Assembly (NCBI GenBank): GCA_963698015.1
Contig: OY969109.1
Coordinates: 1,488,001 to 1,552,000 of the forward strand
Reading direction: 5' to 3'
DNA length: 64,000 nt
Source: VAXT01 sp963698015
GTDB lineage: Bacteria; Actinomycetota; Thermoleophilia; Gaiellales; Gaiellaceae
Position numbers and translations under genes: made by a program. Positions 36,763 through 45,451 of this stretch are shown piece after piece. The notes beneath the pieces were generated by a model that saw only the letters and a list, made by a program, of their open reading frames with translations, was not told where the DNA came from and ran no database searches. Position 1 is the first letter of the stretch; the number at the start of each line of letters is the position of its first letter.

Positions 36763-37131
36763 ATGATCCAGCAGGAGTCGCGACTGCGCGTGGCCGACAA
36801 CACGGGAGCGAGAGAGCTCCTCTGCATCCGCGTGCTCGGCGGCTCGCATCGCCGCTACGCGCGCGTGGGCGACGTCATCGTCGGCACCGTCAAGACCGCG
36901 ACGCCGCAGGGCACGATCAAGAAGGGCGAGGTCGTCCAGGCCGTCGTCGTCCGCACGAAGAAGCCCTACGGGCGCGATGACGGCACACAGATCGCCTTCG
37001 ACGAGAACGCGGCAGTGATCATCGACCAGGCCAGGAACCCGCGCGGCACCCGCATCTTCGGCCCGGTCGCGCGCGAGCTGAGAGAGAAGAACTTCATGAA
37101 GATCGTCTCGCTCGCCCCGGAGGTCCTCTAG
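36763..37131 (+). CDS. rplN: 50S ribosomal protein L14
   Basis: A 122-residue L14 (MIQQESRLRVADNTGARELL, VLGGSHRRYARVGDVIVGTV, RGTRIFGPVARELREKNFMK). The ATG directly follows the rpsQ stop, and rplX directly follows its own stop. Confidence 0.98.
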   Translation: MIQQESRLRVADNTGARELLCIRVLGGSHRRYARVGDVIVGTVKTATPQGTIKKGEVVQAVVVRTKKPYGRDDGTQIAFDENAAVIIDQARNPRGTRIFGPVARELREKNFMKIVSLAPEVL

Positions 37132-37503
37132 ATGAAGTCGATGAGGATCCGCAAGGGCGACACCGTCCACATCCTCGCCGGCAAGGACCGCGGCAAGCAG
37201 GGCCGCGTCCTCGAGGCGCGCCCTGACGAGAAGCGCGTGCTGGTCGAGAACCTGAACATGGTCAAGCGGCACTCGAAGCCGAAGCCGATCAAGAACCCGA
37301 GCCGGATGGGCGGCGCCCAGTTCACCCCGGGCGGTGTGATCGACCTGGCGGCTCCGATCCCGATCTCGAACGTCATGCTCGTCTGCCCGACGTGCAACCG
37401 GCCGACGCGAATCGGCTACGTGATGAGGGAGCGCAAGGACGAGGATCCGATCAAGGTGCGCGTCTGCAAGCGCGCCGACTGCGGCCAGGAGATCGACAAG
37501 TAA
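37132..37503 (+). CDS. rplX: 50S ribosomal protein L24
   Basis: A 123-residue L24 with the KOW motif (RIRKGDTVHILAGKDRGKQG). The C-terminal half has CPTC and CKRADC, the four-cysteine zinc-ribbon found in a subset of bacterial L24 proteins. The ATG at 37132 adjoins rplN; M4 is an alternative start. The stop overlaps rplE (TAATG). Confidence 0.97.
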   Translation: MKSMRIRKGDTVHILAGKDRGKQGRVLEARPDEKRVLVENLNMVKRHSKPKPIKNPSRMGGAQFTPGGVIDLAAPIPISNVMLVCPTCNRPTRIGYVMRERKDEDPIKVRVCKRADCGQEIDK

Positions 37504-38099
37504 TGGCCACGGCCACCGCGACGCAGACAGCCCAGCGCCCGCGCCTGAAGGAGCGCTACGACGATGAGCTCCGCGCCAGGCTCAAGGAGGAGCTCGGACT
37601 CAGCTCGGTCATGCGCGTCCCGCGGCTGACGAAGATCACGCTCAACATGGGCGTCGGCGACGCGAAGGTCGAGGCGAAGCTGCTCGACAGCGCGATCGAG
37701 GAGCTGACGACGATCGCCGGTCAGCGCGCGCAAGTGCGGATGGCCCGCAAGTCGATCGCCAGCTTCAAACTCCGTGAGGGAATGCCCATCGGGGCGCGCG
37801 TCACGCTGCGCGGCGACCGGATGTGGGAGTTCCTCGACCGCCTGGTCTCGATCGCGATTCCTCGCATCCGCGACTTCCGCGGCCTCGCGCCGGAGTCGTT
37901 CGACGGGCGCGGCAACTACTCGATCGGCATCCGCGAGCAGATCATCTTCCCCGAGATCAACTACGACGACATCCAGGCCGTGCGCGGGCTCGACGTGGCG
38001 ATCACGACCACGGCCCAGAACGACGACGAAGGCTTTGCCCTCCTGCGGGGCCTCGGCCTTCCGTTCCGAGAGAAGGAAGGAGCGCCCGAGAGTGGCTAA
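37503..38099 (+). CDS. rplE: 50S ribosomal protein L5
   Basis: A 198-residue L5 (VMRVPRLTKITLNMGVGDAK, GQRAQVRMARKSIASFKLRE, GRGNYSIGIREQIIFPEINY). It binds 5S rRNA. About 12 extra residues (ATATATQTAQRP) precede the usual N-terminus. It overlaps the S14 gene by 8 nt. Confidence 0.97.
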   Translation: MATATATQTAQRPRLKERYDDELRARLKEELGLSSVMRVPRLTKITLNMGVGDAKVEAKLLDSAIEELTTIAGQRAQVRMARKSIASFKLREGMPIGARVTLRGDRMWEFLDRLVSIAIPRIRDFRGLAPESFDGRGNYSIGIREQIIFPEINYDDIQAVRGLDVAITTTAQNDDEGFALLRGLGLPFREKEGAPESG

Positions 38100-38277
38100 A
38101 AAGTCCTTGGTCGCGAAGGCCAAGCGCGAGCCGCGCTTCAAGGTGCGGAAGTACTCGCGCTGCAACCGCTGCGGCCGGCCGCGCGCCGTCTACAAGAAGT
38201 TCGGCCTCTGCCGGATCTGCCTGCGCGACCTCGCGCACGAGGGCCAGATCCCCGGCATGACCAAATCGAGCTGGTAA
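38092..38277 (+). CDS. rpsZ: 30S ribosomal protein S14, zinc-binding type Z
   Basis: A 61-residue S14 of the short C+ type, with zinc ligands CNRC (24-27) and CRIC (40-43) and the ending GQIPGMTKSSW. The GTG start lies inside the rplE end (8-nt overlap). The long zinc-free S14 paralogue is not in this window. Confidence 0.97.
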   Translation: MAKKSLVAKAKREPRFKVRKYSRCNRCGRPRAVYKKFGLCRICLRDLAHEGQIPGMTKSSW

Positions 38278-38281
38278 CGAC

Positions 38282-38677
38282 ATGCATACCGATCCGATCG
38301 CAGACATGCTCACCCGCATCCGCAACGCCAACAAGGCGATGCACGACTCGACGACGATGCCGACCTCCCGCGTCAAGGAGGACATCGCCCGCCTGCTCAA
38401 GGAGGAGGGCTACATCTCGGACTTCCGCGTCGAGGACGGCGAGAGCTTCAATACGCTCACGATCGACCTCAAGTTCGGCCGGAACCGCGAGCGCATCATC
38501 ACCGACCTGAAGCGGATCTCGAAGCCGGGCCGGCGCGTGTACGCTCGGAAGGACCGCCTGCCGCGCGTCCTCGGGGGGATGGGCACAGCGATCCTCTCCA
38601 CCTCGGGCGGCCTGATCACGAGCAAGACCGCGGAGGAGCAGGGCGTCGGCGGCGAGGTCATCTGCTTCGTCTGGTGA
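38282..38677 (+). CDS. rpsH: 30S ribosomal protein S8
   Basis: A 131-residue S8 (DPIADMLTRIRNANKAMHDS, RISKPGRRVYARKDRLPRVL, GTAILSTSGGLITSKTAEEQ). S8 represses the spc operon in E. coli by binding mRNA; I cannot verify such a site here. Starts 4 nt after the S14 stop. Confidence 0.98.
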   Translation: MHTDPIADMLTRIRNANKAMHDSTTMPTSRVKEDIARLLKEEGYISDFRVEDGESFNTLTIDLKFGRNRERIITDLKRISKPGRRVYARKDRLPRVLGGMGTAILSTSGGLITSKTAEEQGVGGEVICFVW

Positions 38678-38681
38678 ACCA

Positions 38682-39215
38682 ATGAGTCGAATCGGCAAGC
38701 AACCAATCGCGATCCCTGACGGCGTCAACGTCGCGGTCGACCCTGGCCGCGTGACTGTCAACGGCCCGCTCGGCGAGCTGACCCAGAACGTCCCGGCTCG
38801 AATGCTGATCGAGAAGGAAGACGGGCAGCTCCTCGTCAAGCGCCCCACGGAGCGCGGGGACGACCGTGCGCTGCACGGCCTCACGCGCTCGCTGGTCGCG
38901 AACATGGTCGAGGGCGTCACGAACGGGTTCGAGAAGCACCTCGAGATCCAGGGCGTCGGCTACCGCGCCTCGTTGCGCGGCACGGCGCTCGAGCTGAACG
39001 TCGGCTACTCGCACCCGGTGGTGATCGACGCCCCCGCGGGGATCACGTTCGAGGTCCCGGTGCAGACCGAGGTCATCGTCAAGGGCATCGACAAGCAGCA
39101 GGTCGGCGAGATCGCCGCCGAGATCCGCGCCGTGCGCAAGCCGGAGCCGTACAAGGGCAAGGGCATCCGCTACCGCGGTGAGTACGTGCGCCGGAAGGTC
39201 GGGAAGCGAGCGTAA
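38682..39215 (+). CDS. rplF: 50S ribosomal protein L6
   Basis: A 177-residue L6 (MSRIGKQPIAIPDGVNVAVD, LEIQGVGYRASLRGTALELN, PEPYKGKGIRYRGEYVRRKV). The TAA overlaps the rplR ATG. Normal length. Confidence 0.98.
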   Translation: MSRIGKQPIAIPDGVNVAVDPGRVTVNGPLGELTQNVPARMLIEKEDGQLLVKRPTERGDDRALHGLTRSLVANMVEGVTNGFEKHLEIQGVGYRASLRGTALELNVGYSHPVVIDAPAGITFEVPVQTEVIVKGIDKQQVGEIAAEIRAVRKPEPYKGKGIRYRGEYVRRKVGKRA

Positions 39216-39568
39216 TGGCGACCCTCTCCGTCAGGCAGGCGCGCATCCGCCGCCACAGGCGCGTCCGCAAGAACCTCTCGGGGACAGCCGAGCGGCCGCG
39301 GCTCGTCGTCTTCCGTTCGAACCGCGGCATCGAGGCGCAGCTCATCGACGACGTCGCCGGCAAGACGCTCGCCGCCTCGAGCTCGCTCAGCCTGAAGTCG
39401 TTCAAGGGCAACAAGGTCGACCAGGCCGCCGAGGTGGGCAAGACCCTCGCCGCGGCCGCGAAGTCGGCCGGCGTCGAGTCCGCGGTCTTCGACCGGGGCG
39501 GCTACCTGTACCACGGGCGCGTGAAGGCGCTCGCCGACGCAGCCCGCGAAGGAGGACTGAAGTTTTGA
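39215..39568 (+). CDS. rplR: 50S ribosomal protein L18
   Basis: A 117-residue L18 (RIRRHRRVRKNLSGTAERPR, VFDRGGYLYHGRVKALADAA, REGGLKF). Binds 5S rRNA beside L5. Its stop overlaps the TTG start of rpsE. Confidence 0.98.
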   Translation: MATLSVRQARIRRHRRVRKNLSGTAERPRLVVFRSNRGIEAQLIDDVAGKTLAASSSLSLKSFKGNKVDQAAEVGKTLAAAAKSAGVESAVFDRGGYLYHGRVKALADAAREGGLKF

Positions 39569-40224
39569 GCACGACTCCCGTTGAGAGAGAAGTCATGCGG
39601 CGCGAAGAGACACGCGAGCTCAAGGAGCGCGTGGTCGAGATCAACCGCGTCGCCAAGGTCGTCAAGGGCGGGCGGCGGTTCTCGTTCACCGCCCTCGTCG
39701 TCATCGGCGACGAGGTCGACCGCGTCGGCCTCGGCTACGGCAAGGCGCGCGAGGTGCCGCTCGCGATCTCGAAGGCCGTCGACGACGCGAAGAAGAACCT
39801 CTTCACGATCCCGCAGCACGGGACGACGATCACGCACGAGATCATCGGCAAGTTCGGCGCGGCGCGGGTCATGCTGCGCCCGGCGAGCGAGGGAACCGGG
39901 GTCATCGCCGGTGGCGGCGTCCGCGCCGTGCTCGAGCTCGGCGGCGTCCGCGACATCCTCGCCAAGAGCCTCGGCACGACGAACCCGATCAACATGCTGA
40001 AGGCGACCGTCGACGGCCTCAAGCGCCTGCGCCGGCCGGAAGAGGTCGCCGCCGCGCGCGGCCTGACCATCAGCCAGGTGCTCCCGGTCAGCGCGAGGCA
40101 AGAGCCCGAGGCGGAGCCGACTTTGCAACACAGTGTTACGAAGTCCGAAGAGGAGTCCGCGGTGGCTACAGAGGAGCCGCAGGAGACCGAGAGTGGCGAA
40201 GGTCAAGATCAAGCAGACGCGTAG
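39565..40224 (+). CDS. rpsE: 30S ribosomal protein S5 with acidic tail
   Basis: A 219-residue S5. The core has LKERVVEINRVAKVVKGGRR, GYGKAREVPLAISKAVDDAK and PASEGTGVIAGGGVRAVLEL. The last ~40 residues are Glu/Gln/Ser-rich (SEEESAVATEEPQETESGEG). The start is a TTG at 39565 overlapping the rplR stop with GGAGG upstream; the ATG at 39595 is the alternative. The 3-prime end overlaps rpmD by 32 nt. Confidence 0.96.
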   Translation: MSTTPVEREVMRREETRELKERVVEINRVAKVVKGGRRFSFTALVVIGDEVDRVGLGYGKAREVPLAISKAVDDAKKNLFTIPQHGTTITHEIIGKFGAARVMLRPASEGTGVIAGGGVRAVLELGGVRDILAKSLGTTNPINMLKATVDGLKRLRRPEEVAAARGLTISQVLPVSARQEPEAEPTLQHSVTKSEEESAVATEEPQETESGEGQDQADA

Positions 40225-40372
40225 CGCGATCGGCCAGAGCCAGCGCCATCGGGGCACGCTCCGGGCGCTCGGCCTCGGCAAGATCGGCCGCACCGCAGAG
40301 CATGCGGAGAGCCCACAGCTCGCCGGTATGCTCAGAAAGGTCCGCCACCTCGTCGAGGTCGTGGAGGAATAA
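40193..40372 (+). CDS. rpmD: 50S ribosomal protein L30
   Basis: A 59-residue L30 (KVKIKQTRSAIGQSQRHRGT, LRALGLGKIGRT, RKVRHLVEVVEE). The GTG start lies 32 nt inside rpsE, in another frame, because the rpsE acidic tail has grown over it. rplO starts 3 nt after its stop. Confidence 0.96.
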   Translation: MAKVKIKQTRSAIGQSQRHRGTLRALGLGKIGRTAEHAESPQLAGMLRKVRHLVEVVEE

Positions 40373-40375
40373 CGC

Positions 40376-41002
40376 GTGGCCGACAAGAAGCTCAGTCTCT
40401 CCTCGCTCCAGCCTGCCGCGCCGCGCAAGAGCCGCAAGCGCATCGGCCGCGGCCTGGGCTCGGGCAAGGGACGCTACTCGGGCCGCGGGATCAAGGGCCA
40501 GAAGGCGCGTTCGGGCTCGAACAAGATGCGGCCCGGTTTCGAGGGCGGCCAGATGCCGATTTACATGCGCCTGGGCAAGCAGCGCGGCCCGTACTCGAAG
40601 GACGCGATGCCCGTCGGCCCGCACCGAACCCGTGTCCACGCGGTCAATGTCCGCGACCTCGAGCGCTTCGACGGCGAGATCACTCCGGAGCAGCTGAAGG
40701 AAGCCGGCCTGATCCGGAACACGAGGCTCGACGTCAAGATCCTCGGCCACGGTGAGCTGACGAAGAAGCTGACCGTGTCCGCGCACCTGTTCTCCGCGAG
40801 CGCGCGCGAGAAGATCGAGGCCGCCGGCGGGTCGATCATCTGGTTGCGCGGCGAGCCGAAGCCACGGCCTCCGAAGCGCCGCGAGCGCAAGGCCGCGCCG
40901 CCGCCCGAAGAGCCGGCTGACGAGCTGACCGCCGAGGTCGAAGAGGCTCGCGAAGAGGCTCCAGGCGAGGAGCCTCAGCCCGAAAACGAGGACGAGAGCT
41001 AG
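40376..41002 (+). CDS. rplO: 50S ribosomal protein L15 with acidic tail
   Basis: A 208-residue L15. The N-terminal part is the usual Gly/Arg-rich extension (KSRKRIGRGLGSGKGRYSGR, KARSGSNKMRPGFEGGQMPI), then the globular domain to about residue 155. The last ~50 residues are a Pro-rich then Glu-rich tail (EEAREEAPGEEPQPENEDES). secY begins 3 nt after the stop. Confidence 0.97.
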   Translation: MADKKLSLSSLQPAAPRKSRKRIGRGLGSGKGRYSGRGIKGQKARSGSNKMRPGFEGGQMPIYMRLGKQRGPYSKDAMPVGPHRTRVHAVNVRDLERFDGEITPEQLKEAGLIRNTRLDVKILGHGELTKKLTVSAHLFSASAREKIEAAGGSIIWLRGEPKPRPPKRRERKAAPPPEEPADELTAEVEEAREEAPGEEPQPENEDES

Positions 41003-41005
41003 GCC

Positions 41006-42259
41006 ATGTTCTCCTGGCTGTCAAATGCCTGGCGCGTCCCGGAGCTCCGGCAGAGAGTCCTGTTCACGGCCATGATCCTCGCCATCTACCGCTTCGGCTC
41101 GTGGGTCCCGGCCCCGGGGGTCGACTCGAGCGCGATCAAGGACTACTTCAACCAGACGGGCGGCACGGTGCTCGGCCTCCTGAACCTCTTCTCCGGCGGC
41201 GCGCTGTCGCAGTTCGCGATCTTCGCGCTCGGGATCATGCCGTACGTCACGGCGTCGATCATCCTGCAGCTGCTGACGGTCGTCGTCCCGCGCCTCGAGC
41301 AGCTCCAGAAGGAAGGCGAGGCCGGCTACGCGAAGATCAACCAGTACACGCGGTACCTCACGGTCGTCCTGGCCGCGGCGCAGTCGCTCGGCTACGCGTA
41401 CCTGTTCAAGCGCCAGGGCGTCCTTTCAGCTGGCCTCGGCCGCACGTTCCTGATCGTCCTCACGCTGACCGCGGGCACGACGCTGCTGATGTGGATGGGC
41501 GAGCTGATCACGAAGCGCGGCGTCGGCAACGGCATTTCGCTCCTGATCTTCGCCTCGATCCTGACCAGCATGCCGGCCGGCATCAGCGCCTGGTACTACG
41601 GCGGCGTCATGGAGAAGCTGTTCTTCCCGCTCATCGCGCTCTCGATCGTGGCCGCGGTCGTCTTCATCCAGGAGGGCCAGCGGAAGATTCCCATCCAGTA
41701 CGCGAAACGGATGGTGGGCCGCCGCATGACCGCGGGCGGATCAACCTACATGCCGCTGCGCGTGAACATGGCCGGAGTGATCCCGATCATCTTCGCCGCG
41801 GCGATCATGGCGTTCCCACCCACGATCGCCCAGTACTTCCCTCAGACGCAGAACTTCGTGAACGCGCACTTCACCCCGAGCAACCTCACCTACCTGCTGT
41901 TCGAGGCCTTCCTGATCGTCATCTTCACGTACTTCTACACGGCGGTCCAGTTCAACCCCGTCGACCAGGCCGACCAGCTCCGCAAGCACGGCGGCTACAT
42001 CCCGGGGATCCGGCCCGGCCCGCCGACCGCCCAGTATCTCGACCGCGTGCTGACGCGTTTGACGCTACCCGGCGCGCTCTACCTCGCGACCGTCGCCATC
42101 CTGCCGAGCATCTTCATCCGGTACGGCGGCTTCTCGCAGGCGAACTCGCGCGCGCTGGGCGGTACGTCCGTGCTGATCGCGGTCGGCGTCGCGCTGGACA
42201 CGATGCGCCAGATGGAGTCGCAGATGATGATGCGCTCCTACGAAGGCTTCCTGAAGTAG
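41006..42259 (+). CDS. secY: Preprotein translocase subunit SecY
   Basis: A 417-residue SecY with ten membrane helices. Visible hallmarks are LFSGGALSQFAIFALGIMPY (plug and TM2 region), LTAGTTLLMWMGELITKRGVGNGISLLI, and the C-terminal cytoplasmic loop TYFYTAVQFNPVDQADQLRK. It forms the Sec channel with SecE. The 160 nt after it separate the spc genes from adk. Confidence 0.98.
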   Translation: MFSWLSNAWRVPELRQRVLFTAMILAIYRFGSWVPAPGVDSSAIKDYFNQTGGTVLGLLNLFSGGALSQFAIFALGIMPYVTASIILQLLTVVVPRLEQLQKEGEAGYAKINQYTRYLTVVLAAAQSLGYAYLFKRQGVLSAGLGRTFLIVLTLTAGTTLLMWMGELITKRGVGNGISLLIFASILTSMPAGISAWYYGGVMEKLFFPLIALSIVAAVVFIQEGQRKIPIQYAKRMVGRRMTAGGSTYMPLRVNMAGVIPIIFAAAIMAFPPTIAQYFPQTQNFVNAHFTPSNLTYLLFEAFLIVIFTYFYTAVQFNPVDQADQLRKHGGYIPGIRPGPPTAQYLDRVLTRLTLPGALYLATVAILPSIFIRYGGFSQANSRALGGTSVLIAVGVALDTMRQMESQMMMRSYEGFLK

Positions 42260-42419
42260 TGCCACGGCACGCTCGGTCCCATTGCCGCGTCTCTGGGGTG
42301 CGAGAACCAAGCCAGGCAAGGACGCTGGGAGCGCACGGGCTAGATCGCCCGAGCGCGACTGAGGACGCCGCATGGCGCAGCGTTCTCGCGCGCCAGAGGC
42401 CCGGAGGATGGGGCCGAGC

Positions 42420-43004
42420 GTGCCGTTAGACGTGCTGCTCCTGGGCGTCCAAGGGTCCGGGAAAGGGACGCAGGCGAAGCGGCTCGCCTCGGAGTACGGG
42501 CTCGCGCACCTCTCGACCGGGGACATGCTCCGCGGCGCGATCGCCGAGGGCAACGAGCTCGGCCGCAAGGTCAAGCCGATCCTCGAGAGCGGCGACCTCG
42601 TCCCGGACGACCTGATGATCGAGCTCATTCGCACGCGCCTCCAGTCGCCCGAGGCAGCGGACGGGTTCATCCTCGACGGCTTCCCGAGGACGATGGCCCA
42701 GGCGGACGCACTCGACCCGATGCTCTCGGAGATCGACAGGCCGCTGGCGGTCGTGCTCGAGCTCCAGATCCCCGACGAGGTCGCGATCGAGCGCCTCCGC
42801 AAGCGCGCCGTCGAGGAAGGTCGCTCCGACGACACACCCGAGGCGATCGCCAATCGGATCGAGCTCTACCACGAGCAGACGAAGCCGCTCGTCTCCCACT
42901 ACCGGCTGGCGGGTAACCTCGTCGGGATCCACGGCGACCGGCCGGAGAACGAGGTGTTCGCGGAGATCCAGCAGGCAGTCGAGCAGGCGAAGGTGGCTTC
43001 GTGA
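42420..43004 (+). CDS. adk: Adenylate kinase (short-lid form)
   Basis: A 194-residue adenylate kinase (AMP + ATP to 2 ADP). The P-loop GVQGSGKGTQ, the AMP site LSTGDMLRGAIAEGN, and DGFPRTMAQADAL are all present. The LID is short (RKRAVEEGRSDDTPEAIANR) and lacks the zinc-binding cysteines. I prefer the GTG at 42420 (protein MPLDVLLLG), with GGAGG 12 nt upstream; in-frame ATGs at 42372 and 42408 are alternatives. Confidence 0.95.
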   Translation: MPLDVLLLGVQGSGKGTQAKRLASEYGLAHLSTGDMLRGAIAEGNELGRKVKPILESGDLVPDDLMIELIRTRLQSPEAADGFILDGFPRTMAQADALDPMLSEIDRPLAVVLELQIPDEVAIERLRKRAVEEGRSDDTPEAIANRIELYHEQTKPLVSHYRLAGNLVGIHGDRPENEVFAEIQQAVEQAKVAS

Positions 43005-43059
43005 AGGCCGCGGAGCGAGGACCGCGCGCGAGGCGTGGGCCCGCGGGTAGCGTGAGCTG

Positions 43060-43836
43060 ATGATCATTCGCAAGTCCACCGCCGAGATCGAGAAGATGGC
43101 GAACGCCGGCCGGATCGTCGCGGACACGATCGACCTGCTCCAGGAGCACATCCGGCCGGGTGTCTCGACCGGCGAGCTCGACGAGCTGGCCGACGACTAC
43201 ATCCAGTCGCAGGGCGGCACGTCGTCGTTCAAGGGCTACCGCGGCTATCCAGCGTCGATCTGCACGTCGCCGAACGACATGGTCGTGCACGGGATCCCGA
43301 ACGGCCGCACGGTCTCCGAGGGGGACATCCTGTCGGTCGACGTGGGGGTCGTGCTGGACGGGTTCGTCGCCGACTCGGCCTTCACGTTCGCGGTCGGCGA
43401 GATTTCCTCCGACGCGGAGCGGCTGCTCGAGGAGTGCCAGGCCGCACTCGCTGCGGGGATCGCCCAGTGCCGCGCGGGGAACCGCCTGTCGGACGTCTCG
43501 CACGCGATCCAGGTCGCCACCGAGGAGGCGGGCTTCTCCGTCGTCCGCAGCCTCGTCGGCCACGGGATCGGCCGCGCGATGCACGAGGACCCGCAGATCC
43601 CGAACTACGGCCCGCCCGGCCGCGGCCCGGAGCTCCAGCCGGGGATGACATTCGCGATCGAGCCGATGATCAACGCCGGCGGCCCGGACGTGTACCTGCA
43701 CGACGACGAGTGGTCGATCTCGACCCTTGACGGCTCGCTCTCCGCCCATTTCGAGCATACGGTCGCGGTGACGGAAAACGGCCCCAGGATCCTCACCACT
43801 ACGCAGAATCCGGCCGGAGCCCTTTTGCTACCATAG
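43060..43836 (+). CDS. map: Methionine aminopeptidase, type I
   Basis: A 258-residue type I MetAP, which removes the initiator Met. Metal ligands are visible in SVDVGVVLDGFVADSAFTF (two Asp), SLVGHGIG (His), FAIEPM (Glu) and AHFEHTVAV (Glu). The ATG is 55 nt after adk. The adk-map order inside the spc/alpha region is standard. A TACCAT box overlapping its stop may be a promoter for rpmJ onward. Confidence 0.97.
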   Translation: MIIRKSTAEIEKMANAGRIVADTIDLLQEHIRPGVSTGELDELADDYIQSQGGTSSFKGYRGYPASICTSPNDMVVHGIPNGRTVSEGDILSVDVGVVLDGFVADSAFTFAVGEISSDAERLLEECQAALAAGIAQCRAGNRLSDVSHAIQVATEEAGFSVVRSLVGHGIGRAMHEDPQIPNYGPPGRGPELQPGMTFAIEPMINAGGPDVYLHDDEWSISTLDGSLSAHFEHTVAVTENGPRILTTTQNPAGALLLP

Positions 43837-43880
43837 TTTCTCGCCGCGCAGCCTGTCTGTGCGTGTTTTCGTGTCCTGAC

Positions 43881-43901
43881 ACCGCGCTCCCGAGGCGCGG
43901 T
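43881..43901 (+). promoter_or_regulatory. Hairpin in the map-rpmJ gap
   Basis: ACCGCGC-TCCCGAG-GCGCGGT makes a perfect 7-bp stem in the 81-nt gap where infA is found in many bacteria. With the TACCAT box at 43829-43834 it suggests a short structured leader for rpmJ-rpsM-rpsK-rpsD-rpoA-rplQ. Confidence 0.4.
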
Positions 43902-43917
43902 TCTTACGAGGTGGAAT

Positions 43918-44031
43918 TTGAAGGTTCGAGCGTCAGTCAAGCCGATGTGTGAGCGATGCCGCGTGATCCGCCGGAACGGGCGGACCATGGTCATCTGCTC
44001 CAACCCGCGCCACAAGCAGAGGCAGGGCTAG
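43918..44031 (+). CDS. rpmJ: 50S ribosomal protein L36
   Basis: A 37-residue L36 (MKVRASVKPMCERCRVIRRN, ending CSNPRHKQRQG). The zinc ligands C11, C14, C27 and H32 are present. The TTG start at 43918 is 6 nt after GAGG. It is too short to appear in most gene scans but its position directly before rpsM confirms it. Confidence 0.96.
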   Translation: MKVRASVKPMCERCRVIRRNGRTMVICSNPRHKQRQG

Positions 44032-44033
44032 GC

Positions 44034-44417
44034 GTGGCCCGAATCGCAGGCGTCAACCTCCCCCGTGAGAAGCGGCTCGAGGTAGCGCTCACGTACATCT
44101 TCGGGATCGGCCGCTCCACCGCAAGCAAGGTGGCCGACGAGGTCGGGATCTCCCGCGACACGAAGGTGAACGACCTCACCGACGGCGAGGTCACGCAGCT
44201 CCGCGACTACATCGACGCCAATCTCCAGGTCGAGGGCGACCTTCGGCGCGAGCGCCAGCAGGCGATCAAGCGCCTCGGCGAGATCGGCGCGTATCGCGGC
44301 ATCCGCCACCGGCGCGGCCTGCCCGTGAACGGCCAGCGCACGAAGACGAACGCCCGTACCCGGAAGGGCCCCAAGAAGACCGTCGGCCGCGGCAAGAAGG
44401 CACCCTCCAAGACGTAA
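44034..44417 (+). CDS. rpsM: 30S ribosomal protein S13
   Basis: A 127-residue S13 (MARIAGVNLPREKRLEVALT, YIFGIGRSTA, LPVNGQRTKTNARTRKGPKK). The GTG lies 2 nt after the rpmJ stop; the stop overlaps rpsK (TAATG). Confidence 0.98.
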   Translation: MARIAGVNLPREKRLEVALTYIFGIGRSTASKVADEVGISRDTKVNDLTDGEVTQLRDYIDANLQVEGDLRRERQQAIKRLGEIGAYRGIRHRRGLPVNGQRTKTNARTRKGPKKTVGRGKKAPSKT

Positions 44418-44821
44418 TGGCACCCCCGCGCAGACAAGCGGGACGCGGCCGCACCAGGCGCCGCGTCCGAAAGAACATCGCCATCGGCCAGGCGCACATC
44501 AAGACGTCGTTCAACAACACGATCGTCACGCTCACCGACACCGAGGGCAACGTGATCGTCTGGGAGTCGGCCGGCTCGGCCGGTTTCAAGGGCTCGCGCA
44601 AGTCGACGCCGTTCGCCGCTCAGGTGACCGCCGACTCGTGCGCCCGCAAGGGCATGGAGCACGGCCTGCAGAAGGTCGAGGTCTTCGTCAAGGGCCCGGG
44701 CTCCGGGCGGGAGACCGCGATCCGGTCGCTCCAGGCCGCCGGCCTCGAGATCCTCGGCGTCAAGGACGTGTCCCCGCAGGCGCACAACGGCGTCCGACCG
44801 AAGAAGCGGAGGCGCGTCTAG
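44417..44821 (+). CDS. rpsK: 30S ribosomal protein S11
   Basis: A 134-residue S11 (IGQAHIKTSFNNTIVTLTDT, GFKGSRKSTPFAAQVTADSC, AHNGVRPKKRRRV). Normal length. The final G of its TAG is the first base of the rpsD GTG. Confidence 0.98.
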   Translation: MAPPRRQAGRGRTRRRVRKNIAIGQAHIKTSFNNTIVTLTDTEGNVIVWESAGSAGFKGSRKSTPFAAQVTADSCARKGMEHGLQKVEVFVKGPGSGRETAIRSLQAAGLEILGVKDVSPQAHNGVRPKKRRRV

Positions 44822-45441
44822 TGGCCCGCGACCGTTCCCCGAAGTGCAAGCAGTGCCGCCGCGAGGGCATGAAGCTCTTCCTCAAGGGCGAGCGCTGCCT
44901 GACCGAGAAGTGCGCGATCGAACGCCGCAGCTATCCACCGGGCGAGCACGGACGCGGGCGCATCAAGCAGTCCGAGTACCTGCTCCAGCTGCGCGAGAAA
45001 CAGAAGGCGCGCCGCTACTACGGCCTGCTCGAGAAGCAGTTCCGCACCTACTACACGAAGGCCGCGAAGGGCTCGGGCATCACGGGCGAGGAGCTCCTGC
45101 GCATGCTCGAGCGGCGGCTCGACAACGTCGTCTACCGGCTCGGCTTTGCGACCTCACGGGCGCAGGCCCGCCAGTTCGTCCGCCACGGCCACTTTCACGT
45201 CAACGGCGGCCGCGTGAACATCCCGAGCTACCAGGTGCGGCCTGACGACATCATCACGATGGCGCCGAACAGCTCCGCGGAGCAGGTCATCCGCGACGCA
45301 ACCGACCTCACCGCCTCGGTGGCGCCCTGGCTCCAGGCCGACCACGAGGCGCTGACGGGCAAGATCCTGAAGCTCCCCGAGCGCTCGGAGATCGACACGC
45401 CCGTGCAGGAATCGCTCATCGTCGAGCTCTACTCGAAGTAG
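44821..45441 (+). CDS. rpsD: 30S ribosomal protein S4, zinc-binding form
   Basis: A 206-residue S4 with the N-terminal zinc knuckle C9, C12, C26 and C31 (CKQCRREGMK ... CLTEKC) and the S4 RNA-binding domain (RLDNVVYRLGFATSRAQARQ, HGHFHVNGGRVNIPSYQV). S4 often represses the alpha operon. A GTG start overlaps rpsK by one base. Confidence 0.98.
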   Translation: MARDRSPKCKQCRREGMKLFLKGERCLTEKCAIERRSYPPGEHGRGRIKQSEYLLQLREKQKARRYYGLLEKQFRTYYTKAAKGSGITGEELLRMLERRLDNVVYRLGFATSRAQARQFVRHGHFHVNGGRVNIPSYQVRPDDIITMAPNSSAEQVIRDATDLTASVAPWLQADHEALTGKILKLPERSEIDTPVQESLIVELYSK

Positions 45442-45451
45442 AAAGGAAGGC

